Below the pieces are notes generated by a model. The model had not been told where the DNA came from, made no database searches, and saw only the letters and a program-made list of their open reading frames with translations. The position numbers and the translations under genes are program-made. Below are positions 11,210-20,757 of a DNA stretch of 64,000 nt, piece after piece; the stretch's first letter is position 1; the number at the start of each line of letters is the position of its first letter. Source of the stretch: Nocardia sp. NBC_01503 (lineage in GTDB: Bacteria > Actinomycetota > Actinomycetes > Mycobacteriales > Mycobacteriaceae); assembly GCF_036327755.1 (NCBI RefSeq), contig NZ_CP109596.1, positions 2,046,001-2,110,000 of the forward strand, in the 5' to 3' direction.

Positions 11210-11357
11210 TGCGCCGATACCTCGTCTCTACACCCAGCCAGTGACATCGTTCGCACAGTTCAATGGTGCCGTGCCGCCTCGGCACGAGCAAGATCGTGCC
11301 ATGGATATGGGCAGTGCGCACCCATAAGAGTTATACGCAAAGCGCATGAATAAACCA

Positions 11358-11394
11358 CTGCCGCCCGGGCTCGCACGAAACACCCGGACGGCAG
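11358..11394 (-). terminator. Hairpin terminator downstream of lsr2
   Basis: CTGCCG-C-CCGGG (11358-11369) pairs with CCCGG-A-CGGCAG (11383-11394) with one mismatch and a 13-nt loop. It begins 13 bp past the lsr2 stop and is followed on the minus strand by a TGGTTTATTC stretch. Confidence 0.75.
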
Positions 11395-11406
11395 TCGCAA
11401 AGACGA

Positions 11407-11769
11407 CTAGTTCTTCGCAGCGGCCTTGTTGTAGGCCTCCGTGATGTCCGCGGAGATACGACCACGAGCAGAAACCTTGTGTCCATTACGACGCGCCCAT
11501 TCACGAATCGCCGCGCTTTGTTCGCGATCGATCGAAACCCGGCTCTTCGGACCGGCGGTCGCGGTGGCCGCGGCCTTCGTCCGGCGACGGCCGCTCACGC
11601 GACGCGCGTTGGCAACCCAAACCTCCAGACCGTCCCGCAGCTTGGACGCATTAGCCGTCGACAAGTCGATCTCGTACGAGACGCCATCGATTGCGAACTC
11701 GATGGTCTCGTCCGCGATGGACTCACCGTCGACATCGTCGATCAGGCTAACGGTGACCTTCTTTGCCAT
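11407..11769 (-). CDS. lsr2: Nucleoid-associated protein Lsr2
   Basis: 120 aa xenogeneic silencer of AT-rich DNA. The N-terminal oligomerisation domain begins [16 protein letters not shown] and the C-terminal DNA-binding domain contains [21 protein letters not shown], including the RGR AT-hook-like motif. The ATG at 11769 gives the conserved N-terminus; an in-frame start 12 codons upstream is not conserved. Neighbours clpC and lysS match the M. tuberculosis order. It may bind the lower-GC patches of the island at the right end (inference). Confidence 0.97.
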   Translation of the reverse strand: MAKKVTVSLIDDVDGESIADETIEFAIDGVSYEIDLSTANASKLRDGLEVWVANARRVSGRRRTKAAATATAGPKSRVSIDREQSAAIREWARRNGHKVSARGRISADITEAYNKAAAKN

Positions 11770-11886
11770 GAGATGAACGTCCTCTCGAAATCGTGCGACC
11801 CGCATAGTTAGGCCGATTACCCAAAACTAGAATACCGCTGAATTCGATAGTCCCAGAACGGGCACCGACAATGCAATCCAGCGAAC

Positions 11887-13452
11887 TCAACGAGATGCTG
11901 GACGCACAATTGGAAAGAGTATCGTTTCTCGGATTCCCAAGCCAGTCAGGGCCATCAGCAACCGATCGATTCCCATACCCGTTCCGGTCGTCGGAGGCAT
12001 ACCGTGCTCCATCGCGGCAAGGAAGTCCTCGTCCAGCCGCATGGCCTCATCGTCGCCCGCGGCGGCCAAACGCGCCTGATCCTCGAATCGTTCACGCTGG
12101 ATGACCGGATCAACGAGTTCGGAATATCCGGTGGCGAGTTCGAAGCCGCGCACGTACAGGTCCCACTTCTCGGTAACCCCGGGCTTGCTCCGATGCTGAC
12201 GGGTCAGCGGCGAGGTCTCCACCGGGAAGTCGCGAACGAAAGTCGGCGCGTACAGCTTGTCGCCGTACACGTGCTCCCACAGTTCCTCGACCAGTTTGCC
12301 GTGACCGTAGCCCTTGTCCTGCGGAATTTCCAGACCTACTCGATCAGCGAGTGCCAGCAATTCCGGAACAGACGTTTCCGGCGTGACCTCCACACCGATC
12401 GACTCCGACAGCGACGGGTACATCTCGACCGTCGTCCACTCACCCGACAGATCGTATTCAGTTCCATCAGCGAGAGTGACCACCTGCGTGCCGTAGACGG
12501 ACTGCGCCACTTCCTGGATCAATTCGCGCATCATCTTCGCGGAATCATCGTACGTTCCGTACGCCTCGTAGGTTTCCAGCATTGCGAACTCCGGCGAATG
12601 CGTGGAGTCCGCACCCTCGTTTCGGAAGTTCCGGTTGATCTCGAAAACCTTCTCGATACCACCGACCACACACCGCTTCAGGAACAACTCCGGAGCGATA
12701 CGCAGGAACAACTCCATATCCAAGGCATTGGAGTGCGTCTCGAACGGGCGGGCCGCCGCACCACCGTGGATCGTCTGCAGCATCGGAGTCTCCACCTCCA
12801 GGAAACCCCTGCGCTCCAACGCATCTCGCAGCGCGCGCACCGCGGCGATACGGGTGCGGGCCATCTCCCGGGCCTCCGGGCGAATGATCAGGTCCACGTA
12901 CCGCTGCCGGACGCGGGACTCCTCGTTCATCTCCTTGTGCGCCACCGGCAGCGGGCGCAGCGACTTGGCCGCCATCTCCCACGCATCGGCCATCACACTC
13001 AATTCGCCCGTGCGCGAGGAGATCACCTCACCGTGCACGAAGACGAAATCACCGAGGTCCACATCGGACTTCCAGGCCGCGAGGGACTCCGCGCCGACAC
13101 CATTGAGGCTGATCATCGCCTGCAACTTGGTGCCGTCACCCTCTTGCAGGGTGGCGAAACACAGTTTGCCGGTATTACGCATGAAAATGACGCGACCGGC
13201 GACACCGGCGATCAGACCGGTCTGGGTATCGGACTCCAGTTCCGGATACGCGGCGCGAATTTCGGCGAGGCTGTGCGTGCGGCCGACAACCACCGGATAA
13301 GCCTCACGACCCTCCGCCAGCAACCGCTCCCGCTTCTCGCGGCGAATCCGCATCTGCTCCGGGACATCGAGTTCCACGGCCGGTGCCGCAGTGCGCTTTT
13401 GACCTGCGGATGACGTGGTGCCAGCGGAAGAAGAGGGGGTGGGGGTGCTCAC
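11887..13452 (-). CDS. lysS: Lysyl-tRNA synthetase (class II)
   Basis: 521 aa. Class II motifs are visible: motif 1 around [18 protein letters not shown], motif 2 [20 protein letters not shown] and motif 3 [15 protein letters not shown]. The N-terminal anticodon-binding OB fold spans about residues 60-170. The GTG start at 13452 follows the usual length; the first ~25 residues are Ser/Thr/Pro-rich and non-conserved. It attaches lysine to tRNA-Lys. A 117-bp gap separates it from lsr2. Confidence 0.97.
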   Translation of the reverse strand: MSTPTPSSSAGTTSSAGQKRTAAPAVELDVPEQMRIRREKRERLLAEGREAYPVVVGRTHSLAEIRAAYPELESDTQTGLIAGVAGRVIFMRNTGKLCFATLQEGDGTKLQAMISLNGVGAESLAAWKSDVDLGDFVFVHGEVISSRTGELSVMADAWEMAAKSLRPLPVAHKEMNEESRVRQRYVDLIIRPEAREMARTRIAAVRALRDALERRGFLEVETPMLQTIHGGAAARPFETHSNALDMELFLRIAPELFLKRCVVGGIEKVFEINRNFRNEGADSTHSPEFAMLETYEAYGTYDDSAKMMRELIQEVAQSVYGTQVVTLADGTEYDLSGEWTTVEMYPSLSESIGVEVTPETSVPELLALADRVGLEIPQDKGYGHGKLVEELWEHVYGDKLYAPTFVRDFPVETSPLTRQHRSKPGVTEKWDLYVRGFELATGYSELVDPVIQRERFEDQARLAAAGDDEAMRLDEDFLAAMEHGMPPTTGTGMGIDRLLMALTGLGIRETILFPIVRPASR

Positions 13453-13623
13453 GGGGCTCTAGCCTATCTCCCCCGTCTCCCCGAATATTCAGCGCCCAGC
13501 CAAGAGCCGTAACCCGTTGGCAACGCGTGCCGGCGGTTACGAACTCCACCTATTCCCCCGTACCCGACGAGTTACCCCGACCTGACGAAATCAGTTGTCA
13601 CCTCGGGATCCGGAAGGATCGTT

Positions 13624-14055
13624 TCAGAGCCAGGCGAGTGTCGCCACCTCGCGCTCGAAGTGCGGAGCGCTGGCCGCCACATTGAGCAGTCCGGCCGCTT
13701 TCAGGGCCTGATATCCGCCGACCAGATCGGTCGCCCGGCGCAGTCCCAGCTGCTGTAGCGAAGAGGCCGCCAAAGAGGAGGTGTAACCCTCCGAGCAGAC
13801 GATGATCCATTCGCGGTCGTGGTCGTCGGCGAGGGCCAGCCGGGCACTGCTGGTGGGGTCCAAACGCCATTCGAGCACATTGCGCTCGATCACCAGTGCG
13901 CCCGGTAGGGTGCCCTCGCGCAGGCGCTGCGCCTGCGGGCGAATATCCACCAGTAGTGCGCCGCGGGCAATGGCCTGCGGAATTTCCACCGGGTACAGCC
14001 GTCGCAGCCGCTCACGCGCCTGGGCGAGCATGCCGTCGATCGTCAAGTGGGTCAT
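13624..14055 (-). CDS. Rhodanese-like sulfurtransferase
   Basis: 143 aa single rhodanese domain. The active-site loop is VCSEGYTSS with catalytic C87; LLVDIRPQAQR is the characteristic CH2A-like strand and loop, and GYQALKAAG the C-terminal helix. Its ATG overlaps the cysteine dioxygenase stop in an ATGA motif, so the two proteins are co-translated. Together with cysteine dioxygenase it probably processes sulfane sulfur from excess cysteine. The operon is preceded by a putative Cys-codon leader peptide. Confidence 0.92.
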   Translation of the reverse strand: MTHLTIDGMLAQARERLRRLYPVEIPQAIARGALLVDIRPQAQRLREGTLPGALVIERNVLEWRLDPTSSARLALADDHDREWIIVCSEGYTSSLAASSLQQLGLRRATDLVGGYQALKAAGLLNVAASAPHFEREVATLAWL

Positions 14056-14594
14056 TCGAGTTCGCCTTCGGGCTGGTCGGTGAGGACGGAACGAGTGCGC
14101 CGGAGCCTGCCGTGATCGGTGACCTCGTAATAGGACATGGCGGTCAGCGGCGGGGAGTAGGCGTGCACACTCAAAGTCGGATCGAGCGGGCCGGAAGTAT
14201 CGGCCTCGGCGGCCGGGGCACGCACCACGTCATGCACCCAGCCCAGCGGAAACGAAGCCTGATCACCGGCCGCGAGCGTACGGCGGCGCAGTTCGGTTCC
14301 GGTCCAGCGGAATTCGGAGAGCGCACCGGAGAGCACGGTCAGCGCGCCGAGCGAACCGGCGTGATCATGCAATTCGGTGGCGATATCGGCGACCCAGGAG
14401 ATCAGCCACAGCTCCACCTCGTCGTCGGCGAGAAGTCTTACCGCCCAGCGCCTTTCGGCGGGCCACAGACCGTCGGCCGGGAGCAGGTGATCGTAGGTGC
14501 CCGCCAGCACATCCTCGGCGCCCTCGTCGGTCAGACGCAGTAGATCGGCGGGACGCAGCCGAGTGGGGGAAGCGGAAAGAACAGAAGATCGCAT
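14052..14594 (-). CDS. Cysteine dioxygenase family protein
   Basis: 180 aa cupin. The iron ligands appear as H76 and H78 in ELHDHAGS and H121 in GWVHDVV, matching the 3-His site of cysteine dioxygenase, which oxidises cysteine to cysteine sulfinate. The ATG at 14594 is preferred because GGAG lies about 10 nt upstream; a TTG five codons earlier lacks a site. First gene of a two-gene operon with the rhodanese. A GTG-initiated 13-codon ORF ending in Cys-Cys-Arg-Gly and competing hairpins lie in the leader, implying regulation by cysteine supply. Confidence 0.9.
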   Translation of the reverse strand: MRSSVLSASPTRLRPADLLRLTDEGAEDVLAGTYDHLLPADGLWPAERRWAVRLLADDEVELWLISWVADIATELHDHAGSLGALTVLSGALSEFRWTGTELRRRTLAAGDQASFPLGWVHDVVRAPAAEADTSGPLDPTLSVHAYSPPLTAMSYYEVTDHGRLRRTRSVLTDQPEGELE

Positions 14595-14622
14595 GAGGCG
14601 AAACTCCAAGGTGTGTTAAACG

Positions 14623-14672
14623 GTCGAGGGCTAAAAACGATGCCTCGACGACGCCGAGGCTGATCAGCCTCG
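14623..14672 (-). promoter_or_regulatory. Putative cysteine-responsive transcription attenuator
   Basis: On the minus strand four short blocks alternate: CGAGGC inside the leader ORF (14667-14672), GCCTCG (14655-14660), CGAGGC (14642-14647) and CCCTCGAC (14623-14630). Blocks 1:2 form an 18-bp perfect palindrome (14655-14672). Blocks 2:3 form a stem followed by ATCGTTTTT (14633-14641), a classic intrinsic terminator. Blocks 3:4 form a third stem. Pairings 1:2 and 2:3 exclude each other. Since the gene product destroys cysteine, 1:2 would be the anti-terminator when leader translation finishes (inference). Confidence 0.7.
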
Positions 14673-14705
14673 ACAACACTCCTGGGTGCTCACACGGGAA
14701 TACAC
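14664..14705 (-). CDS. Leader peptide with tandem Cys codons (uORF)
   Basis: GTG-initiated 13-codon ORF reading MYSRVSTQECCRG then TGA. The tandem TGT TGT codons are four and three codons before the stop, and the stop codon lies inside the first attenuator stem. There is no Shine-Dalgarno; instead a TAAGCT -10 ends 7 nt before the GTG, so the mRNA would start at or just before the start codon (leaderless). Leaderless Cys-rich leader ORFs of this kind are known upstream of sulfur genes in mycobacteria; here the target is a catabolic gene. Confidence 0.65.
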   Translation of the reverse strand: MYSRVSTQECCRG

Positions 14706-14712
14706 GTCGGCG

Positions 14713-14740
14713 AGCTTAGCAGTCGTTCCCCGCGATGCAA
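14713..14740 (-). promoter_or_regulatory. Probable sigma-A promoter for the leader-cdo-rhodanese operon
   Basis: On the minus strand TTGCAT (14735-14740) and TAAGCT (14713-14718) are separated by 16 bp, resembling -35 and -10 hexamers. The predicted start point falls at or within a base or two of the GTG of the leader ORF. Confidence 0.6.
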
Positions 14741-14785
14741 CAGAGGCGGCGAAGAACGACTGCGTCACAAACCGACAGGTACGCA

Positions 14786-15586
14786 TTACTGGCGGGCCCG
14801 GCGCTGCTGCTGATTGCGCTCGTAGACCAGGCGCAGACCATCCAGGGTCAGATGTGGTTCGTGATGCTCGATGGTCTCCGATTCGGGCACGATCAGCGGC
14901 GCGGTCGCACCCGTCGCCACGATCGCCACATCGTCGCCGGAGAAGGCGTCGAATTCATCTCGAATTCGATCGATCAGGCCATCCACCAGGCCGGCGAAAC
15001 CGAAGACCGCACCGGACTGCATACATTCCATACTGTTCTTACCGACCACCGAACGCGGGCGAGTCAACTCGGCCCGGCGCAGCGCACTGCGCTCCACCAG
15101 CGCCTCGGTGGAAATCTCCACACCGGGCGCGATGATGCCGCCGAGGAATTCCCCCTTGGCCGAGACCAGATCCACACAGATCGCGGTACCGAAATCGACC
15201 ACGATCGCTGGAGATTGATAGCGGTGAAAAGCGGCCAGGCAGTTCACAATTCGGTCCGCGCCCACCTCCTTGGGATTGTCCACCAGTAGCGGAATACCGG
15301 TTCGCACACCGGGTTCCACCAAAACATTCGGAACATGACCCCAGTAGCGGCCGAGCATTTCCCGGAGTTCGCGCAGCACCGGCGGCACCGTCGACAGTGC
15401 GGAGACCCCGATCACCTGTTCGGCGTCCGCACCGATCAAACCCCGCACCTGCAGCGCGAATTCATCCGCGGTGATCAGCGGATTGGTATGAGTTCGCCAC
15501 TGCCGCACCAGCTTCGCGTGATCTCCGCTGCCGGAGAACAGACCCAGTTCGATGCTGGTATTGCGGACGTCGATGGTCAGCAGCAT
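14786..15586 (-). CDS. coaX: Type III pantothenate kinase
   Basis: 266 aa ASKHA-fold kinase making 4'-phosphopantothenate, the first committed step of CoA synthesis. Visible motifs: phosphate-binding [19 protein letters not shown], the catalytic-Asp region [13 protein letters not shown], and [27 protein letters not shown]. The DVRNT rather than DxGNT form is usual in actinobacteria. It follows panD by 23 bp and continues the pantothenate operon. Confidence 0.96.
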   Translation of the reverse strand: MLLTIDVRNTSIELGLFSGSGDHAKLVRQWRTHTNPLITADEFALQVRGLIGADAEQVIGVSALSTVPPVLRELREMLGRYWGHVPNVLVEPGVRTGIPLLVDNPKEVGADRIVNCLAAFHRYQSPAIVVDFGTAICVDLVSAKGEFLGGIIAPGVEISTEALVERSALRRAELTRPRSVVGKNSMECMQSGAVFGFAGLVDGLIDRIRDEFDAFSGDDVAIVATGATAPLIVPESETIEHHEPHLTLDGLRLVYERNQQQRRARQ

Positions 15587-15609
15587 GGCTGTGCCCGCCC
15601 CTGTCGTTC

Positions 15610-16032
15610 TCAGTTGGCGAAGGTCAGCGAGCGCGGCGAGACGAGATCCGAACCCTCCGGCGCGTGCGCCGGATCCGAACCCAGCTCCACCTGCCGATTG
15701 CGCTCGTCCACGAAGACCACGCGCGGCGCGTACTCCTTCAACTCCGCCCCATCCATCATGGCGTAGGCGATGAGGATGACCAGATCGCCCGGATTCACCA
15801 AATGCGCTGCGGCGCCGTTGATTCCGATCACACCGGAGCCGCGTTCACCCGCGATGATGTAGGTCTCCAGGCGAGCGCCATTGGTGATGTCGACAATGCA
15901 GACCTGCTCACCCTCGAGCAGATCGGCGGCGTCCAGCAGATCCTGGTCGACGGTCACCGAACCGACATAGTGCAGGTCGGCATGGGTCACCGTGGCGCGG
16001 TGGATCTTGGACTTCATCATGGTGCGCAACAT
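15610..16032 (-). CDS. panD: Aspartate 1-decarboxylase (pyruvoyl)
   Basis: 140 aa proenzyme that makes beta-alanine. The self-cleavage site G24-S25 is visible in [11 protein letters not shown]25 becomes the pyruvoyl group. Further conserved segments are [17 protein letters not shown] and [12 protein letters not shown]. Start at 16032; the ATG ATG AAG a few codons later is an alternative. It lies 12 bp downstream of panC, whose product uses the beta-alanine made here. Confidence 0.97.
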   Translation of the reverse strand: MLRTMMKSKIHRATVTHADLHYVGSVTVDQDLLDAADLLEGEQVCIVDITNGARLETYIIAGERGSGVIGINGAAAHLVNPGDLVILIAYAMMDGAELKEYAPRVVFVDERNRQVELGSDPAHAPEGSDLVSPRSLTFAN

Positions 16033-16044
16033 CGGCGTTGCCTC

Positions 16045-16971
16045 CTAACGGATGGCCTGGGCGGGCCGGTCGGGGGTGGTCGGATTACCGTCGATCGGGG
16101 TACCGAGGGTGACGGGCAGATTGTCGATGAGCCGGGTGCCGCCGACCTTGGCCGCGATCAGCAGGCGGGCATTACCGCTGGGCTGTACCGCGCCGAGATC
16201 GGAGCCACGCAGCTCCAGATACTGGAGTTCGATATCCGGCGCACTGGCCAGCACCGAATTCGCCGCTGTCAGAACGGCTTCCGGGCCGAGCCCGGCGGCA
16301 TGACGACCGGCCGCCAGAGCGGCCGAGAGGGTGGTGGCGAGTTCGCGGGCCGCCGGATCCAGGAAGCGATTGCGCGAGGACAGCGCCAGACCGTCCGGCT
16401 CACGCACGGTCGGAATGGCGACGATCTTCAGGTCGAAATTCAGATCCCGCACCATCTGCCGGATCAACGCCAACTGCTGATAATCCTTCTCACCGAAGAA
16501 CGCCTCGGTGGGCCGGCAGATCTGGAACAGCTTGGCCACCACGGTCAGCATGCCCGCGAAATGTCCGGGGCGGACCGCACCCTCGAGCTCGTCACCGATC
16601 GGACCGGGCTGCACGGTGGTGCGCGGGCCGTCCGGGTACATCTCGGCGGCACTGGGCGCGAAGACCAACTCCACACCCTCGGCGCGCAGCAGCGCCACAT
16701 CCGCGTCCAGGGTCCGCGGGTACTTGTCCAGATCCTCGCCCGCACCGAATTGCAGGGGATTCACGAAGATGGAGACGATGACGACCTGATTGGTGCGCTT
16801 GGCCCGCCGCACCAACTCCAGATGCCCCTCGTGCAGTGCACCCATGGTGGGGACCAGCGCGACCGTGCGGCCCACCGACCGCAATGCCTTGGCAACCGAG
16901 GTGACCACCGCCGGATCGTGCAGCACGGTCAGCTCCCCGCGCTTGTACGTCCCACGCAGTTTCGGGTCCAT
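16045..16971 (-). CDS. panC: Pantothenate synthetase (pantoate-beta-alanine ligase)
   Basis: 308 aa. The N-terminal HIGH-like nucleotide-binding motif is in [39 protein letters not shown] and [17 protein letters not shown] are further family signatures. It joins pantoate to beta-alanine using ATP. Its ATG overlaps the stop of the upstream DUF2520 gene (ATGA), implying translational coupling in the order DUF2520-panC-panD-coaX. Confidence 0.97.
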   Translation of the reverse strand: MDPKLRGTYKRGELTVLHDPAVVTSVAKALRSVGRTVALVPTMGALHEGHLELVRRAKRTNQVVIVSIFVNPLQFGAGEDLDKYPRTLDADVALLRAEGVELVFAPSAAEMYPDGPRTTVQPGPIGDELEGAVRPGHFAGMLTVVAKLFQICRPTEAFFGEKDYQQLALIRQMVRDLNFDLKIVAIPTVREPDGLALSSRNRFLDPAARELATTLSAALAAGRHAAGLGPEAVLTAANSVLASAPDIELQYLELRGSDLGAVQPSGNARLLIAAKVGGTRLIDNLPVTLGTPIDGNPTTPDRPAQAIR

Positions 16972-17975
16972 CAGTAACCTTCTTTCGCCTCGTCGGGGCC
17001 CTCTGTGGTTACACTCCGCTGCCGCCGCCGGGCCTGACCGTCGAGGCGAGGTCCCTCCAACAGATCGATCAAATCCGGATTGCTCTGCGCCCGCTCGGCC
17101 GAACGCAGTGAGAGCGCGCGGTATCCGGCCTCCAGGCGCGGATCGAGCGCTTCCAGCGCGGCCAGATGCGCGGCCACCGCGGGCACGTCACCGCGCGCCA
17201 CCGGACCGGTGAGGGCGGCCGGGCCGCGGCGCAGCGCATTGTCCAGGGCGGCCGAGGCCAGGGGCGCCAGCATGCGCTCGGCAAGCCCGTTGGGCTGCTC
17301 GTCGACCATCTGCTGACCGAGCAGGCCCGGGCCCGCGAGCGCCGCGCGCAGCGCCTGCACGGCATCGACAATCAGGGTCACCAGATGGTTGCTGCCGTGT
17401 GCGAGCGCCGCGTGATAGAGCGTGCGGTTCTCCTCCGAGACCCGCACCGGCTCACCACCCATTTCGATGACGAGCGACTGCGCGATGGCGTACCCGATAT
17501 CGTCCGCGGCGGTCACCCCGAAGCAGGCGTTGGCCAGCCGGGCGATGTCCTCGTCATGACCGGTGAAGGTCATGGCCGGATGGATGGCCAGTGGCAGTGC
17601 GCCGAGCGCGGTCAGCGGGGCCAGGATCGCGATCCCGTTCGCACCGGAGGTGTGCGCCACGATGGTGCCGGGGCGGACCGCGTTCGCCGCCGCCAAACCC
17701 GCCACCAGACCGGACAATTCACTGTCCGGCACCGCCAGCACCAGCAGTTCACTGCGGCTCGCCACCTCTTCGGCGGGCAGAATCCGGGTATCCGGCAGCC
17801 GGGTCTCGGCACGCCGAATGGAGGCGTCCGAGATGGCGGAGACACCGAAGACCACATGTCCGGCACGCTCGAGTGCCGCACCCAGGGCGGAGCCGACGCG
17901 TCCCGCCGAGACGATTCCCACCGTCAGTCGTGCAGGCGCAAGATCGGTTCCGCAGACATCCTTGTCCGAGGTCAC
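16971..17975 (-). CDS. DUF2520 Rossmann-fold oxidoreductase-like protein
   Basis: 334 aa, equivalent by position to M. tuberculosis Rv3603c. The N-terminal Rossmann motif is [23 protein letters not shown]; the C-terminal DUF2520 half contains [21 protein letters not shown]. The fold resembles ketopantoate reductase/6-phosphogluconate dehydrogenase-like enzymes, and the 4-bp overlap with panC makes a ketopantoate reductase role attractive, but this is inference from position and fold only. Confidence 0.88.
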   Translation of the reverse strand: MTSDKDVCGTDLAPARLTVGIVSAGRVGSALGAALERAGHVVFGVSAISDASIRRAETRLPDTRILPAEEVASRSELLVLAVPDSELSGLVAGLAAANAVRPGTIVAHTSGANGIAILAPLTALGALPLAIHPAMTFTGHDEDIARLANACFGVTAADDIGYAIAQSLVIEMGGEPVRVSEENRTLYHAALAHGSNHLVTLIVDAVQALRAALAGPGLLGQQMVDEQPNGLAERMLAPLASAALDNALRRGPAALTGPVARGDVPAVAAHLAALEALDPRLEAGYRALSLRSAERAQSNPDLIDLLEGPRLDGQARRRQRSVTTEGPDEAKEGY

Positions 17976-18089
17976 CCTTGTCCTCTCGAAGTTCGTTCCA
18001 GTCCCGCGCTGCGGGTACCGGACGTTACGGCCCGAGAATATCGGCCCCGATACGCCGGGGCCACCGAGTGTGGGAAGTCTTACAGGGTC

Positions 18090-19304
18090 CTACCGCCCAC
18101 CCTCGGAACGCAGATTCGCCATGATCTCCGCGACCGACAGGCGACGAGTGGAGTCGTCACCGGCATCCTCGTCGGAGCGGCGGCGACGCCGTGAGCTGGC
18201 CGTACCCATGGGCTGGGCGGGCGCGATCGGCGGAGCGAGCCGCGGATTCGCGGCCGCCTCACCCGAGGCGGCGTCCTCGGCCGTCGCGGCCTTGGGCGCA
18301 TTGCCCGCCGGGCGCAGATCGGTCTCGAACCACGGAACCTGCTGCAGCTCTTCGCGCTCCAGACCGGTGAGCGGTTCGGTGCGCTTGGTCCGCGCCGCAT
18401 CACCCAGGCGCGGTATCGGCTGCGCCGCGGTGCCCGAACCGGAACGCAGGGCATCGGCGGCGGCCCGCGCGGCATCCACATCGTCGCGGGAATCATCCTG
18501 CGGTGCACCGTTTTCGGTCGCGAAGTCGGCCTCGAACGGGCGCAGGTGCTCGAAATCGTGCGGCGGTTCGTACTCGCGCGAACGATCGGCCGGATGATGC
18601 GGTACCCGCAACCGGTCGATGCTCTCGGTGACGATGGAGGTCTCCGCGGTCACCGGATCATCGAAGGGACTGGCGAAGGCCGGGGGCTCGGGATGGTCGG
18701 CATCGAAGACCGGCGTGATGCGACTGCCGAGATCCTGCTCGATCGGTTCGACGGGCGTGGACCACGGATCCCAGGAGTCGGTGTCCTCCCAGTTACCGTT
18801 CGCCGACCCATTCGCGGAATTGCCGTTGCTGGCCGGCAATTCCTGCACTCGGACCGCATCGGCGCGCAGTGCGGGCCGCTCACCGGGCAGATCGCCGTCG
18901 AAGAGGCGCTGCAGGCTCTCCCGCAGCACCGTGAGTTCGGCACGCAATGCGGCCATTTCCTCGGCGTCCGCGCCGACCTCTTTACGCACTCGCGTCTCGA
19001 CGCCGAGCTCATATTCGCGGCGGGCAGCAACCTCACGCTCGAGCTGCAGTTGGTAGACCTTTTGCAGGTCACCCACTTTCGCCTTGTCCGTGGCCGACTC
19101 CCTGCGATAACGCGTCGCGGCCAGGGCGCCGATGGCGGCCGCCCAGAGGGCCGCGACCAGGCCCACCCGAATCATGTGGACGTTATCGCTGAAGACCAGG
19201 AAAACACTGGCAACCAGGCCGAGGAGAAGCAGCAGACCGGTGAAGAATTTTCCCGCGTCTTCTCGTCGTCGACGGGAAGCACTGCTCCGGGAGGGTGAAA
19301 CCAT
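18090..19304 (-). CDS. DUF6779-type membrane protein, Ala/Pro/Arg-rich
   Basis: 404 aa, positionally equivalent to M. tuberculosis Rv3604c. Two adjacent membrane spans (about residues 20-38 and 45-65) are followed by a coiled coil (about 75-140, LEREVAARREYELGVETRVRK) and a long low-complexity tail rich in Pro, Asp and Arg ending in a conserved-looking TRRLSVAEIMANLRSEG. Function unknown. The start ATG at 19304 is preferred; another ATG lies four codons upstream. Confidence 0.8.
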   Translation of the reverse strand: MVSPSRSSASRRRREDAGKFFTGLLLLLGLVASVFLVFSDNVHMIRVGLVAALWAAAIGALAATRYRRESATDKAKVGDLQKVYQLQLEREVAARREYELGVETRVRKEVGADAEEMAALRAELTVLRESLQRLFDGDLPGERPALRADAVRVQELPASNGNSANGSANGNWEDTDSWDPWSTPVEPIEQDLGSRITPVFDADHPEPPAFASPFDDPVTAETSIVTESIDRLRVPHHPADRSREYEPPHDFEHLRPFEADFATENGAPQDDSRDDVDAARAAADALRSGSGTAAQPIPRLGDAARTKRTEPLTGLEREELQQVPWFETDLRPAGNAPKAATAEDAASGEAAANPRLAPPIAPAQPMGTASSRRRRRSDEDAGDDSTRRLSVAEIMANLRSEGGR

Positions 19305-19373
19305 AGCCACCAACATAGCTTGAACCGGACACTCCGGCTTCAACCTCGCCAATGCCGATCGACTTTATATTTG

Positions 19374-19844
19374 CTAAGAGGTAGCCGCTTCATCGGGCGG
19401 ATCGATCGGCGCCCGACAGCAAAATTCCAGCCACAGCGCCGCGGCCACCAGCAGCAGCCCGGCCACCAACCCGACCACCGCACCCGGCGTATCCGAGGCC
19501 GCCGCCCGCATATCCCCGCGCTGCGGCAGCAGCCAGATCAGGAAGCCCAGCCAGATACCCCCCACCAGCGAGCCCACCTGCGCCGACGCCTTGGCCAGCG
19601 CCACCGCCCGCGCGGCCGTGATCGGATGCAACTGCCGCGGACCGTCCCCGATCCCCCGGTCCTCCACCCGCGCCCGAATCACGAACGCCAGCACCACCTC
19701 CAGCACCGCCACCGGCAGCAGCGAGGCCCCGGAGAAGACGGTGATGGGCGGAAAGCTCGAATAGGCGACATTGGTGGCGAGCCAGGCGACCAGGGCCGCC
19801 AGGGCCACATTCGCGCAGAGATCGAGAATGCGAGTCGGCTTCAC
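19374..19844 (-). CDS. DUF3180 family membrane protein
   Basis: 156 aa with four membrane segments (about residues 8-28, 35-57, 80-102 and 115-137). The start KPTRILDL is the family's usual N-terminus. The GTG at 19844 overlaps the folK stop in a GTGA motif; an ATG three codons upstream is an alternative. Equivalent to Rv3605c, always found after folK in these genera; function unknown. Confidence 0.87.
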   Translation of the reverse strand: MKPTRILDLCANVALAALVAWLATNVAYSSFPPITVFSGASLLPVAVLEVVLAFVIRARVEDRGIGDGPRQLHPITAARAVALAKASAQVGSLVGGIWLGFLIWLLPQRGDMRAAASDTPGAVVGLVAGLLLVAAALWLEFCCRAPIDPPDEAATS

Positions 19845-20377
19845 ACCGGCCATCCCAGCGCGAAATCGGTGCGGCGCACGCCCTCGATCTCGGTGGCGTC
19901 CAATGCCGCCAGCAACTCCCGGAGTGATCGCGGCGCACCGGCGGTCACCTCCAGCACGGCCTCGGGCTCCACCTCCAGCCACGGCACCAGTACGAAGGCC
20001 CGGTTGTGCGCCTGCGGATGCGGCAGCGTCAGCACCGGATCGGCGCTGCGGCACGGCACCTCACCGTCGCGGCGACGCTGTCCGGCCCAGACGATATCCA
20101 CATCGAGAGTCCGTGCGCCCCAGCGCACCGCACGCACCCGATCGGCGGCTTGCTCCAGCTCCTGACCCAACCGCAGCCAATCCGACGGCTCCAGCTCCGG
20201 ATCCTGCGCCACCAGCACCGCGTTGAGGTAATCCTGTTGCGGCACACCACCCCACGGCGGTGTGGAGTACACCGAGGAGACCGCGAGCAGGCGCGGGCGC
20301 AGTGCCTCGATCACACCGCGCAGGTGCGCCAGCCGATCTCCCAGGTTCGATCCGATCGACAGCACTACCCGGCTCAC
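19841..20377 (-). CDS. folK: 2-amino-4-hydroxy-6-hydroxymethyldihydropteridine diphosphokinase (HPPK)
   Basis: 178 aa. Signature segments: N-terminal VVLSIGSNLGDRLAHL, VYSTPPWGGVPQQDYLNAV, and RWGARTLDVDIVWAG with the Mg-binding DxD. It transfers pyrophosphate from ATP to the pterin substrate produced by FolB, giving the substrate of FolP. GTG start; separated by 2 bp from the folB stop. Confidence 0.96.
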   Translation of the reverse strand: MSRVVLSIGSNLGDRLAHLRGVIEALRPRLLAVSSVYSTPPWGGVPQQDYLNAVLVAQDPELEPSDWLRLGQELEQAADRVRAVRWGARTLDVDIVWAGQRRRDGEVPCRSADPVLTLPHPQAHNRAFVLVPWLEVEPEAVLEVTAGAPRSLRELLAALDATEIEGVRRTDFALGWPV

Positions 20378-20379
20378 CG

Positions 20380-20757
20380 CTACGCCTCCTGTGCCTCGCG
20401 TCGGCGGGACGTGACCACCCGGACGTCCTCGAAGGTATGCGGAATCGGCGCGGAAGGCTTGTGCAGCACCACCTCGACCTCACGAATTCGAGTATCGGCC
20501 ATCACCGCGTCGGCCAACTCCGACACCACCGTCTCGACCAGATCGCGCGATTCCCCCGAGACGATGCGCACCGCCAGATCGGCGAGCTCACCGTAGTGGA
20601 TGGTGTCGGCGATATCGTCGGACTTCGCGGCGGCCGAGAAGTCCGTCCACACCGTCAGATCCACCACGAAATCCTGACCGTCCCGCTTCTCGTAGTCGAA
20701 GACGCCATGATGGCCGAAGACGCGCAGGCCGCGCAGTTCGATGCGGTCGGTGCTCAA
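20380..20757 (-). CDS. folB: Dihydroneopterin aldolase
   Basis: 125 aa from a TTG start whose TTGA overlaps the folP stop codon; an ATG nine codons upstream, inside folP, is an alternative. Conserved segments: LRVFGHHGVFDYEKRDGQDFVVDL, TIHYGELADLAVRIV (pterin-binding Glu) and VEVVLHKPSAPIP (catalytic Lys). It cleaves dihydroneopterin to 6-hydroxymethyl-dihydropterin and glycolaldehyde. Length matches the family (about 120-130 aa). Confidence 0.94.
   Translation of the reverse strand: MSTDRIELRGLRVFGHHGVFDYEKRDGQDFVVDLTVWTDFSAAAKSDDIADTIHYGELADLAVRIVSGESRDLVETVVSELADAVMADTRIREVEVVLHKPSAPIPHTFEDVRVVTSRRREAQEA

Noticed and set aside
12004..13413. Long + strand frame across lysS
   Set aside because: Antisense shadow of lysS with no recognised domain.
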